DNA from: Rhizobium sp. CFBP 8762 | Lineage (GTDB): Bacteria; Pseudomonadota; Alphaproteobacteria; Rhizobiales; Rhizobiaceae | Direction of reading: 5' to 3' | DNA: 64,000 nt | Assembly: GCF_014841565.1 (NCBI RefSeq) | Contig: NZ_JACYUD010000002.1 | Coordinates: forward strand, 476,628 to 540,627 | Part shown: positions 24,561 to 32,938 of the stretch, in pieces | Layout: every line of letters starts with the position of its first letter | How positions within the stretch are numbered: position 1 is the first letter of the stretch | Made by a program: the position numbers and the translations under genes | The notes under the pieces: model-generated | Seen by the model: the letters and a program-made list of their open reading frames with translations, nothing else | Databases searched by the model: none | Told to the model about the DNA's origin: nothing

Positions 24561-25754
24561 TTATACGGACCCTGCAAGAACGGCACCGCTATTTTCCAGT
24601 TCGGCGATGCGCGCTTCATCATATCCCGCTTCCGCCAGTACCTCGCGGGTGTGCTGGCCTGTGACCGGCGCACCGCGCTCCACTTCTGACGGAGTCTTGG
24701 AAAAGCGAATGGGAAAACCGGGGGTCTTGACCCGCCCTTCGGTCGGGTGGTCATACTCCACAAAGGTTTTGTTGTGCAAAATCTGCTCATCTTCGACCAG
24801 ATCGGCATAGCCATAGACGGGACCGCACCAGATATCGGCAGCGCGCATGGCGTCCAGCCATTCCTGTGATGTTTTAGTCTTCAGCCGCTCGCGGGTTCTG
24901 GCAAAAATAGCGTCGCGGTGCGTCCACGTATCCACATCGTCCTGCATGGTCAGAAAACTGTCTTCCCCGATGACCTCACCCAGCGTTTTCAACTTTGGAA
25001 ACGCCACGATGATGAAGCCGTCGCTGGTTGCAAATGCGCCATAGGGCGAACGGATATAGACATGGGCATGAGGTTCGGCAGACCGGATCTGTGGCTTGTG
25101 GCCAACGGTAAACACCGACAGTTCCTGCATCTGAATGGCGGTGATGGAATCCAGCATATTGACCTGCACCAGTTGCCCCTCGCCCGTGCGCTCACGATGC
25201 AGCAGGGCAGCCAGAGCCCCTTCGAACGCGGTGTAGGCGGTAATGGCGTCCACCAGATATTGCCCGGCAGCCGTTGGGGCCTCGCCCTCCCGCCCGGCGG
25301 ACAGCATGGCACCGGACATGCCCTGCAACACCAGGTCCTGCCCCGGACGGTTGACGTAAGGCCCATCTTCGCCATAGCCGGAAATGGACACATATATCAG
25401 CCGGGGATTGATGGCCGACAGCGTTTCGTAATCAACACCCAGCCGCTTTGCCACGCCGGGGCGGTAGTTCTGCAGAAACACATCGGCGGTTTTGACCAAT
25501 TCTACCAAAACTTCCTTGCCATCGGGTGCTTTCAGGTCGATGGCCAGCGAACGCTTGTTGCGGTTGAGCGACAGGAACGACACATTGACTTTGTTGCCCT
25601 CCGCGCCGCCAGCCGCCACATGGCGCTGCCACTCGCCCGTCACCGGCTCCACTTTCACCACATCGGCACCCAGATCGCCAAGCCGCTGCGCTGCGAAGGG
25701 TCCTGCCATGGCGATGGAGCAGTCCAGCACCCGAAAGCCCGATAAAATTCCCAT
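24561..25754 (-). CDS. Type III CoA-transferase (CaiB/BaiF family)
   Basis: A 397-residue enzyme that moves CoA between carboxylic acids. The N-terminus GILSGFRVLDCSIAMAGPFAAQRLGDLGADVVKVEPVTG is the standard family opening; the catalytic Asp is probably in RPGQDLVLQGMSG at about residue 140; a swivelled C-terminal part contains WLDAMRAADIWCGPVYGYADLVEDEQI. ATG 25754 has GGGAGG 8 bases upstream; a longer frame to 25925 crosses the promoter and is rejected. It is first in the minus-strand operon and divergent from the ABC importer, with a LacI-type operator candidate between (25819-25830). Confidence 0.88.
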   Translation of the reverse strand: MGILSGFRVLDCSIAMAGPFAAQRLGDLGADVVKVEPVTGEWQRHVAAGGAEGNKVNVSFLSLNRNKRSLAIDLKAPDGKEVLVELVKTADVFLQNYRPGVAKRLGVDYETLSAINPRLIYVSISGYGEDGPYVNRPGQDLVLQGMSGAMLSAGREGEAPTAAGQYLVDAITAYTAFEGALAALLHRERTGEGQLVQVNMLDSITAIQMQELSVFTVGHKPQIRSAEPHAHVYIRSPYGAFATSDGFIIVAFPKLKTLGEVIGEDSFLTMQDDVDTWTHRDAIFARTRERLKTKTSQEWLDAMRAADIWCGPVYGYADLVEDEQILHNKTFVEYDHPTEGRVKTPGFPIRFSKTPSEVERGAPVTGQHTREVLAEAGYDEARIAELENSGAVLAGSV

Positions 25755-25818
25755 AGCAAATGCCTCCCGCCGGTTCGTGATTGGCCGGACGTTACAACAA
25801 GTTTGTCGAATGTCCAGA

Positions 25819-25830
25819 GTGAGCGCTAAC
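25819..25830. promoter_or_regulatory. LacI-family operator candidate GTGAGCGCTAAC
   Basis: An imperfect 12-base palindrome centred on the GCGC core typical of LacI/GalR operators (ideal GTTAGCGCTAAC, one mismatch). It lies between the divergent CoA-transferase operon and the ABC importer genes. The two LacI genes at 31889 and 38314 are candidate binders. Confidence 0.5.
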
Positions 25831-25912
25831 ATTTTATTTGACGACAGCATTCTTTTATGAATAGTTATTTCACCAGTGAGGTTGGCGGGAGGTCGCCATG
25901 GGAGGAATGAAC

Positions 25913-27109
25913 ATGTCGCAGTCACGCGTAAGGTTAACCCTGTCTGCCGTGTCGCTCAGTGTGGTCGCAATCGCAGCCACGGGCGTACAGGCACAGGATC
26001 GGGCAGACGCACTTTCAAAATTGCCGCAAAATCTGCAGGCACTCTACACGGATGCGGTGGAGGTTGGCCCATCGCTCTACGCCGATTTCAAGGCGCCGGC
26101 CAAGCCTTGGAAATGGTGTCATTCGGAGTCCTATATGGGCAACCCATGGCGTGTAACCTTCAACGGCGAACTCGCCAGACTGGTTGAAGGGGCGAAGGCC
26201 TCCGGCGACGTGTCGGAATTCATTGTGTCTGATTCCAACAATGACATCACCCAGCAGATTTCGCAGATACGTGCTTTTATCGAGCAGGGCTGCTCCGTAA
26301 TCACCACCATTGCCGGGTCCTCAACCGCGCTGAACGCGGTCATCGAGGATGCACACAAGGCGGGTATTCCGGTGATCACGTCGGCGGGCGCGGTCACCAC
26401 CCCCCACTCCATCAACGTCATGCACAACCAGAACCTCTGGGGCTACCAGATGGGCAAGGGCATAGCGCAGGCTCTGCCGAATGGCGGAACTATCTTGCAG
26501 GTGGAAGGCATTTCCGGCCACCCGCTGGTCCAGCAGGAAAATGCCGGACTGGACAAGGCCGTGTCCGAGGCGAAAGGGTTGACCATCGCCCGCAAGGTCA
26601 GCGGCGAGTGGACCGGCACGACTACGAAATCCGCCGTTCTGCAAGCACTGGCTACCACGCCCCAAAACATTGATGCCGTCTGGTCGACCGGCAGCGAAGC
26701 CCGGTTTATTGCCGAAGCCTTTCAGCAGGCCGGGCGTCCCCTTCCGCTGATTGCGGCTTCCATTTCCGGTGATGCGCTGGGCTTCTGGAATGCCAATCAG
26801 GCGGATTTCAAGTTCTACGGCGGTGAGGTTTCACCCCATGTCGCCGCACAGAATGCGTTCCGCGTGGCCCTGCGGGTGGTGGAAGGGCAAACGCCCATCG
26901 TCAATACGATCATCGCACCCATGCCGCTGATCACGCAGGCCGATCTGCCCACCTGGTACAAGGACTGCATGAAGCCGGACTCGACTTCCATCTTCCCGGT
27001 CCCGCCCGCCGACCCATTCCCGGAAGATGTGCTGAACGGCTATTTCACCAATGGGGCAGCCACACCGCTCTACGATTTCGCCAAGACACCGGCGTCCTGC
27101 ACACCGTAA
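25913..27109 (+). CDS. Periplasmic substrate-binding protein of a ribose-type ABC importer
   Basis: A 398-residue exported protein of the periplasmic-binding-protein-4/RbsB class, longer than RbsB. A signal peptide covers about residues 1-27 (VVAIAATGVQAQ). The first lobe has the binding-protein core WRVTFNGELARLVEGAKASGDVSEFIVSDSNNDITQQISQIRAFIEQGCSVITTIAGS, then PVITSAGAV and the hinge; the second lobe has GTTTKSAVLQALATTPQNIDAVWSTGSEAR. GGAGG at 25901-25905 fits ATG 25913. It is the first gene of the importer operon, and the ligand (a sugar, polyol or similar) cannot be read. Confidence 0.87.
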   Translation: MSQSRVRLTLSAVSLSVVAIAATGVQAQDRADALSKLPQNLQALYTDAVEVGPSLYADFKAPAKPWKWCHSESYMGNPWRVTFNGELARLVEGAKASGDVSEFIVSDSNNDITQQISQIRAFIEQGCSVITTIAGSSTALNAVIEDAHKAGIPVITSAGAVTTPHSINVMHNQNLWGYQMGKGIAQALPNGGTILQVEGISGHPLVQQENAGLDKAVSEAKGLTIARKVSGEWTGTTTKSAVLQALATTPQNIDAVWSTGSEARFIAEAFQQAGRPLPLIAASISGDALGFWNANQADFKFYGGEVSPHVAAQNAFRVALRVVEGQTPIVNTIIAPMPLITQADLPTWYKDCMKPDSTSIFPVPPADPFPEDVLNGYFTNGAATPLYDFAKTPASCTP

Positions 27110-27189
27110 CGAGCCGGAGCGCCGCGCGCCTTTGCACGCACGGCGCTCTCACGCGTTGCATTCCCATGATACGCAGAGGCAATACCCGC

Positions 27190-28005
27190 ATGCCGGACAC
27201 CCCTTCCCCCTCCCGAATGGAAGCGCTGATGGCGTCCCATCTCGGGGCGGCCAGAACCACCTTGCCTGTCAGCACTCTTCAAATCCGGGGGCTGGGTAAA
27301 CGCTACGGCCAGACCGTGGCGCTGAGCGATGCGACCGTTGCATTCCAGCCGGGCGCCATCCACACCATTCTGGGAGAAAACGGCTCCGGCAAAAGCACGA
27401 TGCTGAAAATCCTCTCCGGTGTTGTCGCTCCCAGCGAAGGCCGCGTGGTGATGAACGGACAGGACATTCACGCCAGATCGCCCTTTGACATGCAAAGGCT
27501 TGGCCTTGCCACCGTGTTTCAGGAGGTGTTGATTGCGCCGCACCGCTCGGTAACGGACAATATTTTTCTTGGCTGCGATGGCTTCATCCGCCGCGCGCAT
27601 GACCGGCGCAAACGTCTGGAAACCGCACGGGCGTTGATGGCGGCTCTGGCCCGCTTTCCCATTGATGTCGCTGGCAACGCCGGAAGCCTGCCTCTGGCAG
27701 CCCTGCAACTGGTGGTGATTGCCCGTGCATTCGTGCGCCTACCATCCATTCTGCTGCTGGACGAGGCGACGGCGGCGCTCGACTACGCGGACCGCGACCT
27801 CGTGTTTGACGCCGTTGAAGACTATGCGCGTGCTGGGAATATCGTCGTGTTTATCTCCCACCGCATGGAAGAGGTTCGCCGCCTCTCGGACCGGGTTACG
27901 GTGTTGCGCAGTGGCCGCGTCATCGAAACACTGGAGCGTGCCGAGATCAGCAGCCAGCGCCTGCTGGACCTCATGGCACCGGAGGCGCATCTTCATGCCC
28001 AATAG
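27190..28005 (+). CDS. Ribose-type ABC importer ATPase, N-terminal half (NBD1) as a separate protein
   Basis: About 271 residues, the size of one nucleotide-binding domain; RbsA and XylG normally have two in about 500 residues. Walker A GENGSGKST is intact, Walker B ILLLDEATAALD is followed by FISHRMEEV, and the signature is degenerate (SLPLAALQLVVIARA) as in the first domain of RbsA. The stop lies 11 bases into the next gene, which supplies the second domain. The start is uncertain: ATG 27190 has only a weak AGAGG site; ATG 27166 is the alternative. It must pair with the downstream half to work. Confidence 0.83.
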   Translation: MPDTPSPSRMEALMASHLGAARTTLPVSTLQIRGLGKRYGQTVALSDATVAFQPGAIHTILGENGSGKSTMLKILSGVVAPSEGRVVMNGQDIHARSPFDMQRLGLATVFQEVLIAPHRSVTDNIFLGCDGFIRRAHDRRKRLETARALMAALARFPIDVAGNAGSLPLAALQLVVIARAFVRLPSILLLDEATAALDYADRDLVFDAVEDYARAGNIVVFISHRMEEVRRLSDRVTVLRSGRVIETLERAEISSQRLLDLMAPEAHLHAQ

Positions 28006-28756
28006 ACCCACCTTGCTGCGCTACGACGACATTGTGCTAAAGCCCGGACGCCAGCCTGTTTCTGGCACCATCCGCGCGGGCGAAATCATTGGACTTGCCG
28101 GGCTGGAAGGCCACGGGCAGGAACAGTTCCTGACAACGCTGGCCGGGCTTGGCGCCATGCAATCCTGCCATGTGGCAGTGCAGACACGGGCGGGCGGCGG
28201 TATCCGGCTGGTCAATCATCGGCAAGCGGCTCAACAGGGCGTAGTGTATCTGCCGAGAGACCGGCGCGCGTCCGGTATTTTTCCCGCACTATCGGTGCTG
28301 GACAATTTTGGCATTCCTTCCATGCCGCAGTTTTCGTTTGCCGGTTTTCTGAACCGGAAGAAGCAGAAACAACGCCTTGCCGGTTACACGGAGTTCCTCT
28401 CGATCAAATATCCTGCCATGTCGGCACCCATCACGGCACTCAGTGGCGGCAACCAGCAGAAAGTCCTGCTGGCACGGCTTCTGGCCCTGTCTCCCCGCGT
28501 TATGCTGTTAAACGATCCGACACGTGGTGTAGACCTCAACACGCGACTGAAATTCTACGATGCGTTTCGCACTTTGGCGCGTGACGAACAGATCGCTTTG
28601 GTCATTCTGTCCAGCGAGATCGAGGAAATCCTGCAAATCTGCGACAGCGTGTCGATCTTCCGGGACTTCCAGCGCACAGAGGTAATTGCGCGCGAGGACA
28701 TGAGCATGAGCCGTGTGATGGCAGCCATGTTCGGCCAGAAGGAAGTTGCCCTATGA
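27995..28756 (+). CDS. Ribose-type ABC importer ATPase, C-terminal half (NBD2) as a separate protein
   Basis: A 253-residue counterpart of the second domain of RbsA/XylG. As expected for that domain, Walker A is degenerate (GLEGHGQEQF), while the signature LSGGNQQKVLLARLL is perfect and DPTRGVD with LSSEIEEIL is kept. Walker B reads MLLNDPTRGVD, with Asn-Asp where Asp-Glu is usual, so its hydrolysis role may be altered. Its ATG has its own GGAGG (27981-27985) at 9 bases and overlaps the first half by 11 bases in another frame, which argues for true split genes rather than a sequencing frameshift. The two subunits should form a heterodimer. Confidence 0.82.
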   Translation: MPNRPTLLRYDDIVLKPGRQPVSGTIRAGEIIGLAGLEGHGQEQFLTTLAGLGAMQSCHVAVQTRAGGGIRLVNHRQAAQQGVVYLPRDRRASGIFPALSVLDNFGIPSMPQFSFAGFLNRKKQKQRLAGYTEFLSIKYPAMSAPITALSGGNQQKVLLARLLALSPRVMLLNDPTRGVDLNTRLKFYDAFRTLARDEQIALVILSSEIEEILQICDSVSIFRDFQRTEVIAREDMSMSRVMAAMFGQKEVAL

Positions 28757-29745
28757 CCCCCACGGAAACAACCCCGCGTGCGGGCGGCGCATGGCGCACG
28801 ATATTGGCCGCGCGGGCCGATACCCGGCTGGCCGCGCTGCTGTTCGTCGTTCTGCTTGTCATCAATATCGTGCTCAACCCCGCCCGCTTTTCCCCGACCA
28901 ACTGGCTTTCGGTGCTGGGTCTGGCCGCGCCGCTTTTGCTCGCCTCGCTGGCGGTCACTATTCCGTTTCTGGCGGGTCGCGGCTCCATCGATGTGTCGGT
29001 GGGGCCACTGATGGGGCTGATCAATGTGATTATCGTGCAGGTTCTCATCACGTCTGCGGGTATTGGTTCGCCCGTCGTTCTCGTCGCTGCAGCGCTGGTG
29101 CTCGGTCTGGCATCGGGCGTGCTCAACGGCTTTCTGGCTGCAATCCTGCGCATCCAGCCGATCGTCGCCACGCTCAGCACCTATTTGATCTATGCGGGCC
29201 TTACGCTGGTCATCCTGCCATCTCCGGCGGGCACCGTTCCGGCCTGGCTGTCCGCCTTCTCCGGCTGGCTCTCGTTTATTCCGGTGGGCGCAGCCGTGGT
29301 GATCTGGCTTATTATCCGCCGGCTGCCCTATTACGATCTGTTGATGGCGGTGGGCAGCGATGATCGCGCAGCCTATACGTCCGGGGTCAACGTGCCTGCG
29401 GTGCGGTTCACCGCCTACGTGCTGGCCGGATTGTTTGCCGGGCTGGCGGCACTCTCGCTCACCGGCCTGATTGGGTCCGGAGATCCCAATATCGGCCCCG
29501 GCTATACATTGATTGCCATTGCCGCCGTGGCGCTGGGTGGTGTCAGCCTTGCGGGCGGCGTGGGTGGAATGACGGCGGCGTTTCTCGGGGCTGCAGATAT
29601 CTTTCTGCTGCAAAGCATGTTGACCGCGTTCAACGTGTCCACCTTCGTCCTGCAGATGACCTACGGCATCGTGCTGGTGCTGGCAGTCTGCCTGAACTCT
29701 GAAAAGCTGAAACTTTATTTGCGCAACCGGATGAGGCCGCAATGA
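28753..29745 (+). CDS. Ribose-type ABC importer permease (RbsC family)
   Basis: A 330-residue inner-membrane protein of the BPD_transp_2 family with about 8-10 hydrophobic helices. The characteristic region VPAVRFTAYVLAGLFAGLAALSLTGLIGSGDPNIGPGYTLIAIAAVALGGVSLAGGVGGM, with its glycine-rich GPGYTL and GG motifs, is the coupling part. It overlaps the NBD2 gene by ATGA and the second permease by ATGA. Two different permeases instead of one suggest a heterodimeric channel, matching the two separate ATPase halves. Confidence 0.88.
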   Translation: MTPTETTPRAGGAWRTILAARADTRLAALLFVVLLVINIVLNPARFSPTNWLSVLGLAAPLLLASLAVTIPFLAGRGSIDVSVGPLMGLINVIIVQVLITSAGIGSPVVLVAAALVLGLASGVLNGFLAAILRIQPIVATLSTYLIYAGLTLVILPSPAGTVPAWLSAFSGWLSFIPVGAAVVIWLIIRRLPYYDLLMAVGSDDRAAYTSGVNVPAVRFTAYVLAGLFAGLAALSLTGLIGSGDPNIGPGYTLIAIAAVALGGVSLAGGVGGMTAAFLGAADIFLLQSMLTAFNVSTFVLQMTYGIVLVLAVCLNSEKLKLYLRNRMRPQ

Positions 29746-30698
29746 CCAGAACCCTTGTCAGCAATCGGGCACTGGTTGCCTTCGTTGGCGTCGTCTTGAT
29801 TTTCGCCATCGGCGCAATGCTCATTCCGGGCTTTTCCAGCCTATTTTCGGTGCGCGCCATGCTGGTGCTGGGCTGCCTGCTGGCCGTGGCGGCGCTGGGA
29901 CAGACGCTCGTGATGATTCTGGGGGGTATCGATCTTTCCATTCCGTTCGTCATCGGCTTTGCGAATGTCGTTTTCGCTAGCCTCTACGGCAGCGGCGTTC
30001 CGGTGCTTTTGATCTTTGCCATCGTGCTGGGCGCGGCTGCTCTCATCGGTGCCTTTTCCGGTGCCATTTCAGCCGCCCTTTCGGTGCATCCATTGATCGT
30101 GACGCTGGGCGTCGGCACCATCGTGCAAGCGGGCGTGCAAATCTGGACAAAAGGCTTGCCGACAGGATCGGCCCCGCCATTCATCAACACGTTTGTGTCG
30201 CTGGGCGGCTCCGTTGGCCCGCTGCCCTTTCCGTGGCTGGTGCCGTTCACGGTGGTTTTAACCGTCGCCGTCCTGTTCGTCTTGCGCCGCACGATCTATG
30301 GCCGAAAGCTGTATGCCCTGGGCTCCAACCCCAAGGCTGCCGAACTGGCGCTGATCCGCCCGGTGGTTCTCTGGGCCATGACCTTTGCGTTGAGCGCCGT
30401 GTTTGCCGCCCTTGCAGGCATTTTCCTGCTGGGCTTTACCGGCTCGTCCAGCGCCAATGTGGGTGCGCCCTACCTGTTTCAAACGGTATCGGCAGTGGTT
30501 ATTGGCGGTACGGCGCTGATTGGTGGGCGCGGCGGCTTCGTCGGCACGCTTGCAGGCGCACTGGTGCTGATAGAACTGCGCACGCTTCTCATCGGCATGG
30601 GCCTTTCGGAAGCCATGGTGCAGGCTGCCCTCGGTGTTTTGATCCTGCTGCTGGTGGCTGCCTATGGTCGAGACCAACACATTCGCACGCTGATTTGA
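29742..30698 (+). CDS. Ribose-type ABC importer permease (RbsC family), second subunit
   Basis: A 318-residue BPD_transp_2 permease. LAVAALGQTLVMILGGIDLSIPFVIGFANV, SVHPLIVTLGVGTIVQAGVQIWT and NVGAPYLFQTVSAVVIGGTALIGGRGGFVGTLAGALVLIEL are the usual family landmarks. It is coupled to the first permease by ATGA and lies 9 bases before the M24 peptidase gene. It probably forms the channel with its neighbour. Confidence 0.88.
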   Translation: MTRTLVSNRALVAFVGVVLIFAIGAMLIPGFSSLFSVRAMLVLGCLLAVAALGQTLVMILGGIDLSIPFVIGFANVVFASLYGSGVPVLLIFAIVLGAAALIGAFSGAISAALSVHPLIVTLGVGTIVQAGVQIWTKGLPTGSAPPFINTFVSLGGSVGPLPFPWLVPFTVVLTVAVLFVLRRTIYGRKLYALGSNPKAAELALIRPVVLWAMTFALSAVFAALAGIFLLGFTGSSSANVGAPYLFQTVSAVVIGGTALIGGRGGFVGTLAGALVLIELRTLLIGMGLSEAMVQAALGVLILLLVAAYGRDQHIRTLI

Positions 30699-30707
30699 GG
30701 ACCCACC

Positions 30708-31823
30708 ATGGACGAGCGCCTTGCAAAGACCATCGCCGCCATCAAGGCGTCCGGCGCGGACTGGGGCCTGTTCACCAGTCCCGATGGCGTCGCCTACGCC
30801 TGCGGCCACATCGTGCCGATTGAAACGGGGCCCTCCCCCTTTGCGGGCGGGCCTGCCGTTGCGATTGTCGGCGTCAACGGCGAATGCGGGTTGGTCATCA
30901 CCAATCTGGAGGCGGGCACGGAAAGCTGGGCCAACCCCATTGTGACCTATGAGGGGTTCTCCTTTAGGGAGCCGACCGATATTGCAGCCAACTATATCCG
31001 CTCGGTCAACGATCTCCTGGTGCGCTTCAACGTTGGCGGCACCCTTGCGCTGGAGCCGCAGAGCTTTCCCTTAAGCCTGGCGGACTCCATCGCCGCGTTC
31101 AAACAGGTTTCGGTCACCGCCGCTTTCCAGCAGGTGCGCGCCATCAAAACCACGCGGGAGGTTGAACTGTTGCGAGAGGCGGCGCTCACGGCATCCGCAG
31201 GGCAACAGGCTTTCGTCAACGCGGCGCGGGCCGGGCGCACGGAGCTGGACATCTTTGCCGATATCCGCATTGCCATGGAGACACGCGCGGGCGGGCGGGT
31301 GCCCCTGACCGGCGATTTCATCTCCGGCAAAGAAAAAACCTCCGCCTTCATGGGTTGGCCGGATACGCGCATTCTGCAAACGGGCGATCCGGTGATCTGC
31401 GATCTGGCACCGCGCGTCGGCGGCTACTGGGGCGATAGTTGCGCGTCCGCTATGGTGGGTGAGGCAACGGACGGCTATCGCAACCTGTTTTCCGCTGCGA
31501 AATCCGCACTGGAACTGGCTGTCGAGACCGTGCGGCCCGGTCTGATCGTCGGTGATCTGGATCAGGCGCTGGAAGCCCATATTGCCCGCCACGGCTACAC
31601 CACGGCCCACCACTCCGGCCATTCTATCGGCACCGGCGTGCATGAATGGCCGCGGCTGGTGGCCTATGAACGGAAAGCACTGGAAGCAGGAATGGTCATC
31701 ATGGTCGAGCCTACAGCTTTCGACCCGGATGTCGGGGGCGTCCGGCTGGAATGGATGCTGCATGTAACCCCGACCGGATGCGACATTCTTACCAACTTCG
31801 AGCACCACTGCACAATTTCTTGA
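30708..31823 (+). CDS. M24 family metallopeptidase (Xaa-Pro aminopeptidase/creatinase-like)
   Basis: A 371-residue pita-bread-fold enzyme. The five metal ligands are visible: two Asp in PVICDLAPRVGGYWGDS, His in HHSGHSIGTGVHEW, Glu in VEPTAF and Glu in GVRLEWM. The N-terminal creatinase domain is present (residues 1-130). The family includes aminopeptidase P, prolidase, creatinase and related C-N or C-S hydrolases. It is the last gene of the importer operon, 9 bases after the second permease, so it may act on the imported compound, for example an N-linked sugar or amino acid conjugate. No ligand is identified. Confidence 0.85.
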   Translation: MDERLAKTIAAIKASGADWGLFTSPDGVAYACGHIVPIETGPSPFAGGPAVAIVGVNGECGLVITNLEAGTESWANPIVTYEGFSFREPTDIAANYIRSVNDLLVRFNVGGTLALEPQSFPLSLADSIAAFKQVSVTAAFQQVRAIKTTREVELLREAALTASAGQQAFVNAARAGRTELDIFADIRIAMETRAGGRVPLTGDFISGKEKTSAFMGWPDTRILQTGDPVICDLAPRVGGYWGDSCASAMVGEATDGYRNLFSAAKSALELAVETVRPGLIVGDLDQALEAHIARHGYTTAHHSGHSIGTGVHEWPRLVAYERKALEAGMVIMVEPTAFDPDVGGVRLEWMLHVTPTGCDILTNFEHHCTIS

Positions 31824-31880
31824 ATCGGAATCGGTTTAGGATGAAATTACTTTGCGTTTTGGTGGCGCTGTAGTGCGCGC
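31811..31880. repeat. Decayed copy of the 22495-22598 palindromic repeat
   Basis: CTGCACAATTTCTTGAATCGG at the start and GGCGCTGTAGTGCGCGC at the end match the ordered blocks of the repeat at 22495-22598, but pairing is lost in several positions. It sits between the convergent M24 and LacI genes. Confidence 0.45.
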
Positions 31881-31888
31881 TGCCCTGA

Positions 31889-32938
31889 TTATCCACTCTC
31901 GCGTATCATCAGGGTAAAGCCCACATCAATGCGCGTTTGCAATGGCGGATCGCCCTCAATACCGGCCAGCAGCAAACGGCCAGCCTCCCGGCCAATATCA
32001 GCGGCGGGCACCGCCACGGTCGTTAACGACGGGATCAGGTGGCGCGCCATTTCAAAGTCACCGAAGCCGGTGATGGCAAGGGTTTGTGGCACCGGTATCG
32101 CACGCCGCTGGCTTTCCAGCAGCGCACCGGACGCCAGAATATCGCTTGAAAACATGATGGCGTCAGCGTCGGCAAACGCGTCACGAACCCGTGCCAGCAA
32201 CAGCGCTCCCGACGCCATATCCAAAGGCAGGTCCGATGCAAGGCAGAGGCGCGGCTCCTCCTGCGGAAAGAGCGTGCGCATGGCGTCCACAAACCCGTTG
32301 CGACGCTCGGCAGCGCGGCTGTCGCCCTTGCGCAGCACACCGGCAAACACGATGCGGCGGCGGCCCCGTAATACCAGATGCCGGGCCATCTCGATCATCG
32401 CCGCGTTGTTGGAAAATCCCACAAGCCGGTCAATGGGCTTCTCCGTCATATCCCAACCTTCCACAACCGGAATGGCCGCGCGTTTCAAAAGCATAATGCT
32501 GTTGCGCGAGTGGTGAGTGCCTATCAGAAAAATGCCATCCGGGCGGCGGCCCAGCAGGCTGCGCAGCACCGCTTCCTCTCTGGCTGCATCGTAATCGGTA
32601 TTGCCCAGCAAAATCTGATAGTTGGCCGCGTGCAGCACCTCGGAAAAATGCTGAATGGTTTCCGCAAACACCGAGGTTGAGAGCGTCGGGATAATCGCCG
32701 CCACCGTATTACTTTTGCTGGATGCCAGATGACTGGCCGCCAGATTATGCACATAGTGGGTTTTGTCGATGGCGGTCTGGATCAGCTTGCGCGTGTCGGG
32801 CGTCACTGTTTCTGGAAATCGCAGCGCCCGTGATACCGTCTGCATGGACACACCGGCAGCGCGTGCCACATCCGCCATGGTCACGCCCGCGCCCTTGCGG
32901 CGGGACTTTCGCCCAGGCTGGTCGCGCTCCCCTGTCAC
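31889..32938 (-). CDS. LacI family transcriptional regulator
   Basis: A 349-residue regulator. The helix-turn-helix is VTMADVARAAGVSMQTVSRALRFPETVTPDTRKLI at about residues 18-52, then the hinge helix (HNLAASHLASSKSN), then a periplasmic-binding-like effector domain (VAAIIPTLSTSVFAETIQHFSEVLHAANYQILLGNTDY, PDGIFLIGTHHS). Of GntR/GalR type. It is the last gene of the six-gene sugar operon, overlapping the lactonase gene by ATGA, so it would be autoregulated with that operon. It may bind the operator candidates at 25819-25830 or 38181-38206. Confidence 0.9.
   Translation of the reverse strand: MTGERDQPGRKSRRKGAGVTMADVARAAGVSMQTVSRALRFPETVTPDTRKLIQTAIDKTHYVHNLAASHLASSKSNTVAAIIPTLSTSVFAETIQHFSEVLHAANYQILLGNTDYDAAREEAVLRSLLGRRPDGIFLIGTHHSRNSIMLLKRAAIPVVEGWDMTEKPIDRLVGFSNNAAMIEMARHLVLRGRRRIVFAGVLRKGDSRAAERRNGFVDAMRTLFPQEEPRLCLASDLPLDMASGALLLARVRDAFADADAIMFSSDILASGALLESQRRAIPVPQTLAITGFGDFEMARHLIPSLTTVAVPAADIGREAGRLLLAGIEGDPPLQTRIDVGFTLMIRESG

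Noticed and set aside
27981-28010. Sequencing frameshift as the reason for the split ATPase
   Set aside because: Not excluded, but the second frame has its own ATG and GGAGG at good spacing, and both halves keep complete domains, so a real split is preferred.
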